DNA of 64,000 bases, from contig NC_077239.1 of assembly GCF_947179165.1 (NCBI RefSeq), forward strand, positions 65,633,134-65,697,133, written 5' to 3'. Each line of letters begins with the position of its first letter. Positions within the stretch are counted from its first letter, which is position 1. A program made the translations under genes and the position numbers. Below, one piece after another: positions 57,227-64,000 of this stretch. The notes beneath the pieces are model-generated. The model saw nothing but the letters and a program-made list of their open reading frames with translations, was not told the origin of the DNA and made no database searches. Origin of the DNA: Solanum dulcamara (lineage: Eukaryota > Streptophyta > Magnoliopsida > Solanales > Solanaceae).

Positions 57227-58124
57227 TGGATCCTTATAAAGAGCATTCAGTTAGAGGTCTGGCCTTAGTTACTGGACACTTGATCGGTTACTCGAATACT
57301 TCTGATGAGCATCTGGTTAGAGGTTTGGCCTCTGTACTATCAACTTTTAATGGATTGGGTTGAGGTTCTCATTCTGTATTCTCCAGTCTTGGATTCTCAG
57401 TTTCAGTTCTCAGTAGTTGTAGCTATTTTGTATTTTTTCGGGCTTATGGGTGTTCGATTGGATTTTTATTTAAACTTGCACATGAGTATACCTTCTGGGC
57501 TTATAGGGGTCCATTTAGGTGTATTTTAGTTGTATATTACTTAGTTCTTTCTATACATATGTGCATTCCTTTACTTTACTTTAGGATTTCTCTCTTGACT
57601 TCTATTTCGTTCTATTCTATTTTTTTATATTGCATTTACTTTTTGAGCTCAATCGACCTATGATGTCTATAAGGTACTTGTTGTTTTGTTACTCATACTA
57701 CACACTGCATCTATTTTCGTGATACAAGTCTAAGCACTAGTGACCAGCATTGATTTCAAGCTTGGAGGGGTTTGATCCAGAGACTGGGGTGAGCACTTTC
57801 TATTTTGTACTATTTTGGTCTCCATCTGTATATATAGACTAGTCTTTTGCTTTTTGAGACATATCTTGTTTCAGTGGTCCACTTTTGGGACTTGTATTCT
57901 TTTGTTTAGCCAACTCTATTCTAGTGACTTTTAGGTTGTGGGAGGGATCAGTTGTATATATATTCATTTTGATTTGTCTTATACTTATTTATGTTAGAAT
58001 TGCTTATTAATATTTAGTGTCTACCCTTAAACCTATTACTAACTGTTCCAGGTTATGGGTTGGCTTAATTACTGGTGGGTTATAGTAGATTCATCATGAC
58101 CTGAGAAATTAGGGTCATGTGACA
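57222..58124 (+). repeat. Partial 5' LTR of element E
   Basis: It ends ggtcatgtgaca. It keeps the roughly 70-bp block (near 57275-57345) that D's own 5' LTR has lost but D's 3' LTR retains. So E did not simply derive from D's right LTR. Confidence 0.8.
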
Positions 58125-58126
58125 AG

Positions 58127-58139
58127 TTGATATCAGAGC
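58127..58139 (+). other. Primer-binding site of element E
   Basis: ttgatatcagagc, two bases after the LTR, matches the tRNA-Met-type primer site at all but one or two positions. Confidence 0.7.
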
Positions 58140-58326
58140 TCCATGTTCAGTGGTCTTACTTGTAAAGAACTGACATCTAGTAGGATCCTACGGATTGGTG
58201 TGGAGACATTCGTGACTTATCTTTGAGAGGCTACAAGATGTCATTAGGAAAATTTCCCATTTTCTCTTGCTTTCATGCAGCATGTCTTATTGGTTCCTTG
58301 AAATCTTACTTGTTTCACTCTTTCAC

Positions 58327-59760
58327 ATGATAGCTCGCACGCGAGGAACAACGGCCAGGAATGATGCTCCTGGGCCCACAGATAGAGCCCCAACTAGAGG
58401 TAAAGGCTGACCCAGAGGTCGTGCGAGGGCTACAACACCAACCTATTATATATAAGAATCTCCTAAGCCCGAAAAGGAGCCATTAGAAGCATATGTACCT
58501 CCACAGCCGGTAGTTTCGGGACTAGCCAAGCCACTACCTACACCAGCTGTAACACTAGAGATTCATGCCATACTCACCCAGATTCTAGACACTATGAGTG
58601 AGATGAGAAAGGCACCAAATCTAGCTCCAGCCTCAGTATTGTAGGGTCATCCCACAACAGTAGCCCTAGAGGGATAGCCATGACTAACTTACATGGCTGT
58701 ACAATAGGGTAGTTATGATAGGGTCATGCTACTGCGTGAGCAGAAGATGCTCGGGGTATTTTAGAGGCTTTTACCACTGAAATTGGAACAACTGGGGAGG
58801 ACACCCATGAGTTCTTGACTACATGCCAGGTGCATCTTCAATCCTTAGGCCTCATAGAGTCGAGAGGAGCCAACTTAACCATGCATCAGTTCTACAGGAC
58901 CACCAAACAATGATGGCTCTCGTACTTGCAAACTAGTCCAACTGGTTCACCTCATGTATCTTGCGATATATTCTCAAATTCTTTCTTGGCCCGTTACATA
59001 CCACAGAGCATCCCGAACAAACTTCTTGATCAGTTCTCTAGGTTAGAGTAGGGCTACATAACCATCTTAGAGTACGAGGTGAGGTTCCATGAGCTGTCTC
59101 GCTATGCCACTATGATTTTACCCACGGAGGAGGAGAGAGTTTTTTTCTTTGTGCGTGTATTATGGTATTGAATGAGAGTTGATATAAAGAATCTGTATTC
59201 AACAATCCATTTATTTTTAGATATGGTTGACCATGCCCGATCCGTAGAGCACATTCATCGCGAGGCCCAAAGGGGAAACGATATGAGGCCTCACTACTGG
59301 GGTAGCTACAACGGGTCCCTGACTAGAGGAAGGGACTCCTATGATAAGCCCCTCCAAAGAATTCAGCAGGGTTAGTCCAGTTGGCCTATTCAGGCTCTAC
59401 CAGCTTCAGATGGTAGCCAACCCTGTCAAGGTAGTTCTAGTGTGGGCCAAAGCTCGAGAAGATTAGATTCTCTTCCTTCCTACCGTGGTCGAGTTATTAC
59501 AGAGCTTCAGCTTGAGGTTTTTATGATAGCAACAACTTACTCGAGAGTGCCCCAAGTGAGGGCGAGGGGCAATTGTACCAGTTCCTCCAGCAGCTAGACC
59601 AGTGACAACAGTGTCTCCTTCAGTCAAAGGTGGAGTTTAGGAGCAGGATCATTCAGATAGCTGACAGGGTGCTAAAGATGGAGCACGGGGAGAAAGGTCA
59701 GACACACCAGGCAGAGGTGCTCGAGACCATTTCAATACTACTCCAACGAGAGCAGAGATT
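58327..59760 (+). pseudogene. gag of element E (broken)
   Basis: The ATG at 58327 opens MIARTRGTTARNDAPG, closely parallel to the N-terminus of D's gag. A stop follows near 58408 and many more occur through the central domain. Pieces at 59172-59375 (HARSVEHIHREAQRGND) and 59630-59760 are still readable. No intact zinc knuckle was seen. Confidence 0.7.
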
Positions 59761-59764
59761 GAGG

Positions 59765-59985
59765 CATCCGAAGATGTCATTACAGGTATGCTTCTATTAT
59801 TCCACCAACCAACCACATTTTTATTCGATATAGAATCCACCTTTTTGTATATATCTGTCTATTATGATCCTCGATTGGGTATGAGGTCTAAGTCCTTGGC
59901 AGAGTTGATTCATGTTTCCACCCTAGTGGGTGAGTCTTTAGTAGTAGATCAGGTGTTTCGGTCTTGCTTAGTCACCTGTATTTGC
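59765..59985 (+). pseudogene. Start of protease of element E
   Basis: The frame 59788-60012 encodes IESTFLYISVYYDPRLGM and LVGESLVVDQVFRSCLV. These match the region around the protease site in this gypsy group. The frame crosses the E/F junction, so its last residues are not from E. Confidence 0.55.
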
Positions 59986-61093
59986 GACTTAAGGCGTCTG
60001 CAACCATATTAGCTTTACCTAGGTGATAGTCAATCATGCAGTCATAATTTTTGATGAGTTCAAGCCATCTGTGCTGTCTTAAGTTCAGTTTTTTCTGCTT
60101 ACCCAAGTATTTTAAGCTCTTGTGATCAGTAAATATATGACACTTTTCTCCATATAAATAATGCCTCCATAGCTTTAAGGCAAACACTAAAGCAGCAAGT
60201 TCTAGATCATGCGTAGGATAATTCAATTCATGTGGTTTTAATTTTCGAGATGCATAAGAAATAACTTTCCCTTCTTGCATCAAAACACATCCCAAACCAC
60301 GATGATTAGTATCACTATATATCACGTACTTTTTCCCCTCCATTGGTAGAGTAAGTACAAGAGCTTGTGTCAACAAGGATTTGAGCATTTCAAAGCTCTC
60401 TTGGCACTTGACATCCCAAGTAAACTTTACTTCCTTCTTCAAAAGTCTTGTCAAAGGAGAGGCTATAATGGAGAAGCCTTTCACAAACCTTCTATAATAT
60501 CCTGCTAAACCCAAGAAACTTCTTACCTCAATAGGACTTTTGGGAGTTTTCCATTCAACAATTGCTTCAATTTTACTAGAATCCATCTTCACACCTTTGG
60601 CTGATACAACATGTCCCAGAAAAGTCACTTCATTAAGCCAAAATACATACTTTGAAAGTTTAGCATAAAGTTCTTTCTCCTTCAAAGTTTGCAAAACAAT
60701 CTGAAGATGTTTATCATGCTCTTCTTGACTCTTGGAATATTTTAAAATATCATCTATAAAGACCATCACAAATTGATCAAGATAAGGCCTAAATACTCGA
60801 TTCATTAGATCCATGAATATTTCAGGAGCATTAGTCAATCCGAATGGCATCACTAAGAATTCATAATTACTGTAATGAGTTCTAAAAGTAGTTTTAGGAA
60901 TGTCTTCCTTTCTAACTCGCAGTTGGTGCCCAGACCTTAAATCAATTTTTGAGAATAAATTAGCACCCTTCAACTGGTCAAACAAATCATCAATCCTTGG
61001 TAATGGACAACTGTTCTTGATTATTATTTTGTTCAATTGTCTATAGTCAATACAAAATCTAAGAGTACCATCTTTTTTTTTCACAAATAGCAC
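59986..61093 (-). pseudogene. Reverse transcriptase and RNase H of element F
   Basis: This is an open stretch of about 370 codons. In order it has [35 protein letters not shown], the intact polymerase site [21 protein letters not shown] and [16 protein letters not shown]. RNase H follows with [48 protein letters not shown] and a final VADALSRK. Tyr-His is replaced at the SGYHQ site (SGHQL). A one-base frameshift near 61108 separates it from the upstream protease frame. The family role is reverse transcription of element RNA. Integrase is not present downstream, so the copy cannot insert by itself. Confidence 0.9.
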
Positions 61094-61806
61094 AGGGGCT
61101 CCCCAAGGGTAACACTTGGATGAATAAAATTTTTCTCAAGAAGTTCTTGCAATTGAGTTTTCAATTCCCTTAATTTTTCTGGTGCCATTCTATAAGGAGT
61201 GATACAAATAGGAGTAGATTCAGTAATGAGCTCGATCGGAAATTCAACTTCTCTTTCTGGTAGCAACCCAGAAAGATTTTCTGGAAACACTTCAAGAAAG
61301 TCACACAAAGTAGGTATATCTTTAAGACTAGGACTCTCCACATGTTTATCAATTATGTGAGCAAGATATGCACTAAAACCTTGACAAATCATCTTTCTTG
61401 CTAAGGCTGCAGAAATAATATTAGATGAAAATGATTTTTCACCTTGTACAATAATGTGTGAAAATGCAGGGTCCTTAAAAGTCACATGCTTGGACCTACA
61501 ATCCACTACTACATAATAATTATAAAGCCAATCCATACCAATAATAATATCAAGATCGTGGAAAGGCATTTCAATCAAATTAGCAGGAAAGACCAGGTTT
61601 TGAATCATGAAGGGACAAGCTTGGTAAATTCTATTATAAAAAACTTGGTAACCCAAAGGACTTTTAACTAGAACATCAAAGTTAAGTCTCATAGGTTTCA
61701 CATTTTTAGGAAGAACAAGTGATGAACAAATATGGGAATGTGTGGAGCCAGGATCAAATAGAGTAAACACATATAAGCCATATAAGTGAAATTTACAGAC
61801 AACCAC
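61081..61806 (-). pseudogene. Aspartic protease and RT entry region of element F
   Basis: The 241-codon frame contains FTLFDPGSTHSHI with the catalytic Asp intact, HDLDIIIGMDWLYNYYVVVDC, and a linker (FLEVFPENLSGLLPEREVEF) leading into RT (PYRMAPEKLRELKTQLQELL). It ends at the frameshift before the RT core. In a live copy it would be fused to gag and RT and would cut the polyprotein. A stop at about 61820 divides it from gag. Confidence 0.85.
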
Positions 61807-61818
61807 GTCCTGTCCCTC

Positions 61819-63081
61819 TTAATCATCTCTCTGCCTCATAGCATAAGCTCGTGCAGTAACTCTGGATCCTCTAGCTTGATTTGCTCCACTTTCCCCCACT
61901 GCTTGGTTGTTTTTAGGCCTTGCACCTCTATTGATTTGAGGAGGATTATTAGAAGACTTTTGAACTGAGCTCTCAGTGTGCAAGGGAGGAACATTTTTAG
62001 GATTAGGACAGTCCTTCACTTTATGATCAAAGCTGCCATAATTAAAACATGCACCAGAAGCTCTCCTGCAAGCATCATAATGATTCTTTCCACATTCTGC
62101 ACAAGTGGGAACATGAGTCTTTCCTTGGCTATAACTTAGAGTACTATCTGTAGAAAAATCTAGTCTGCTTTGCTTCTATTGATCTGACTTGTTCATACTA
62201 CCAACCTTAGAATCATCAAACCTTCCCTTTTTAAATGGACCTCCAAAATCTGACCTAGGCTTCCGGAATCTATTCTCATGCCTACTAGCTTCTTCCTTAT
62301 CAAGTCTTTCCCAAGTAAATGCAGCAAAAACTAATTTACAAAAGTTCTTATGTTGTAGGATTGCCACATTCTTCCTGATGGAATCGTTCAGGCCATTTTC
62401 AAACAAGCTGCATTTATCTTTTTCCTCGTTAATAATTCTTCCAACATAACGAGAGAGTCTAAGAATCTTTTGTTGATACTCAGCGATAGACATGCCTCGT
62501 TTCCTTAGGTTTAAAAACTCCTTTTTCTTAGCATCACAATAAGAAGACGGGGCATACTTCATACGAAATTCTTTAACAAAATCATCCCAAGTAAGAATTG
62601 GAAGTTTTACTTTTTCATTTGGAACATTTACCAACTAGTCATAAGCATCCTTCTGTAATAACAAGATGGCATACTTGAATTTGGAAACATCTGAACACTT
62701 CAACTGCTCAAACACCCTCTCTATGCGCTCAAGCCATTTTTCAGCATCAGTGGGATCAATCGTGCCTTCAAACTCAACTCCACCCATTTTCCTCATTTTT
62801 TCAAAGTTTAACCCATTAGGATCATGAATCATTTCAGCCATACGGTGAAAGAATTCATCCATCGATTGAAAAGGAGGATTTATAACTTGAGTACTAGGGC
62901 TCATATGAGAATGTGGACCATCTCTTACTCCTTGTTGATTTTCCACACCAGAATCACTAGTATGGGGAATATATTAACCCGAGGACTATTTCCCAACCCC
63001 TTCTAGTGTATGAAGTTGAGAATAAGAGTCACTTGTATCTTCACAAGCAGATTTCATAAGTCTACGAGAAGAAGAGGCCAT
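61819..63081 (-). pseudogene. gag of element F (few stops)
   Basis: The likely start is at 63081 (MASSSRRLMKSACED). Pieces 62946-62635, 62634-62176 and 62019-61819 are in one frame, separated by single stops; the stop near 62634 stands where Trp is expected. The core has FEGTIDPTDAEKWLERIERV, DDFVKEFRMKYAP and EFLNLRKRGMSIAEYQQKIL, the classic retrotransposon gag (PF03732-type) signatures. The zinc knuckle is CFNYGSFDHKVKDC, with the second Cys changed to Tyr. Confidence 0.85.
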
Positions 63082-63260
63082 AACTTAACTCCTTAAAACT
63101 GAAGATCACATTGCATTAGGGACATGAATATGATGAATGTGCAACTTATATGCATTAAATATATTATTTGCCCTATAGTGATCAAATAATATAGCTCAAA
63201 CCTTCCAAAAATATAAGTGTGTAAGCAAATCACAATAAAATTCCTAGAACCACAAACCTA

Positions 63261-63272
63261 GGCTGATACCAA
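63261..63272 (-). other. Primer-binding site of element F
   Basis: On the minus strand ttggtatcagcc starts four bases after the LTR end. This is the tRNA-Met-type site, unchanged in its first nine bases. Confidence 0.75.
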
Positions 63273-63276
63273 CACT

Positions 63277-64000
63277 TGTAGCGGCCCTCCAGGGAGGATT
63301 CTACTACTGAAACAAACATATATAAAACTCGTGATATTTAAAAAAGAACTTCCCGTAAGGCATATTTATCTAGTAGTAAAATTTAGCCATTTAAAAATAG
63401 TTAAAAGTGTAAGTTTTTAGTCAGTTTAAAATTCTTTGATGTCAATTAAATCAAATAAAAATTTCAATTTAGGATGGGGCGACTTTTCAAAATAATTTAA
63501 GAAACTAACTTATAAGACATCCATGTATTATTCCTTATCACTACAATTCATGCTATAAACTATTACCAACTCATAAGTACCCAAGGTTAACTAATTCATG
63601 CTTCATCCAAATATTCCAACTCCAAAGGAAAATTTAGTACATCATTGACTTGAAAATTTACATGCCCCAAAATAACAACACAAGCAACGAACTTTAAGTT
63701 ACAACCCATAGTGTCATAAATGGATTAACCCTCACAAATAAATACATATACACAAGCACCTCATAGATCATATACATGTCCCAAAATACTATAAAATATA
63801 GATGCCTATATGCAAATGTGATCTTCATTAAAGCTCCCAAAAACTTTATCTCTAATGGCCAACCTCAAGCATCTTCTCAGATATTTCCTACGATAAAAAA
63901 CAATTATCACTAAGCATAAAGCTTAGTGGTGCAAAACTACAAGTTTGAAGCCTTTAGGTTCTCCAATTTATTTTTCTCAAGTCATGAGCATCACAAACGT
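63277..64000 (-). repeat. 5' LTR of element F, cut by the window end
   Basis: The LTR terminus on the plus strand is tgtagcggccctcc. The visible 724 bp resembles the matching end of solo LTR G (48722-49200), including the palindromic actaagcataaagcttagtgg. The outer end, with the promoter part, is outside the window. Confidence 0.75.

Larger units (their letters stand above)
57222..59985 (+). mobile_element. Element E: relative of D in the opposite orientation, truncated at both ends
   Basis: A partial 5' LTR (57222-58124) is followed by a primer site (58127-58139), gag and the start of protease. At about 59985 the sequence changes to element F. The LTR piece matches D's LTR 54979-55830 in reverse complement. 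The left break lies inside the LTR and coincides with the break in D's LTR, so D and E are joined head-to-head. Confidence 0.85.
59986..64000 (-). mobile_element. Element F: Ty3/gypsy retrotransposon, minus strand, best preserved
   Basis: From right to left: 5' LTR (63277 to beyond the window), primer site (63261-63272), gag, protease, RT, RNase H. It stops right after the RNase H motif VADALSRK, where element E begins; integrase and 3' LTR are missing from the window. Its coding regions are broken only by a few stops and one or two frameshifts, so it decayed less than D or E. Confidence 0.88.

Noticed and set aside
59788..60012. A continuous ORF across the E/F border as a fusion protein
   Set aside because: The frame joins two unrelated elements in opposite orientation by chance.
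59986..61093. A 373-codon minus-strand ORF as an independent host gene
   Set aside because: It is the RT-RNase H part of element F, with gag and protease upstream in the right order and a primer site and LTR beyond them.

Overview
This is plant nuclear DNA, most likely from the nightshade family (Solanaceae). The clues are one widely spaced intron-rich gene, a TS-type SINE of the kind common in Solanaceae, a Stowaway MITE, and dense Ty3/gypsy LTR retrotransposons. Genus and species cannot be fixed from the sequence alone. No rRNA, tRNA, CRISPR or bacterial feature was seen.

Bases 1-20.5 kb are the gene side. The window opens inside a gypsy-type LTR (1-2242), followed by two degraded hAT-like MITEs. 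The only host protein gene I can support is PRP39 (5018-18384, + strand), a U1 snRNP-associated splicing factor. I could trace 13 coding exons that join in phase to an 820-residue protein, with a probable 5'-UTR intron. Its introns hold a Stowaway MITE, an intact SINE with a 16-bp target duplication, a LINE scrap, a 31-bp retroposon remnant and a four-copy tandem repeat. None of these breaks the reading frame.

Bases 20.5-59.98 kb are a nested transposon island. Element D (chromovirus-like gypsy, minus strand) is the oldest layer. Its 3' LTR starts at 20959 and ends near 47592, because a 2.26-kb hAT element (22646-24905) and a large Athila-like gypsy element A (24974-46605, + strand) inserted into it. 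Element A's 3' LTR was in turn entered by gypsy element B (37219-45718, minus). B's 3' LTR was entered by solo LTR C (37600-40777). A separate solo LTR, G (48722-51028), lies in D's integrase region. Target duplications are readable for hAT, A, C and G, and an uninterrupted copy of C's target survives in B's other LTR. The order of events is therefore D, then hAT, A and G, then B, then C.

Bases 57.2-64 kb hold element E, a relative of D in the opposite direction and fused head-to-head with it, which leaves a long inverted repeat. E stops inside its protease at about 59.98 kb, where element F begins (minus strand, gag to RNase H, running into its LTR at the window edge).

All retroelement genes are broken by stops, frameshifts, deletions or catalytic-residue loss. 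F is the best preserved. The most unusual pattern is that several unrelated LTR families each carry clusters of their own short imperfect palindrome.
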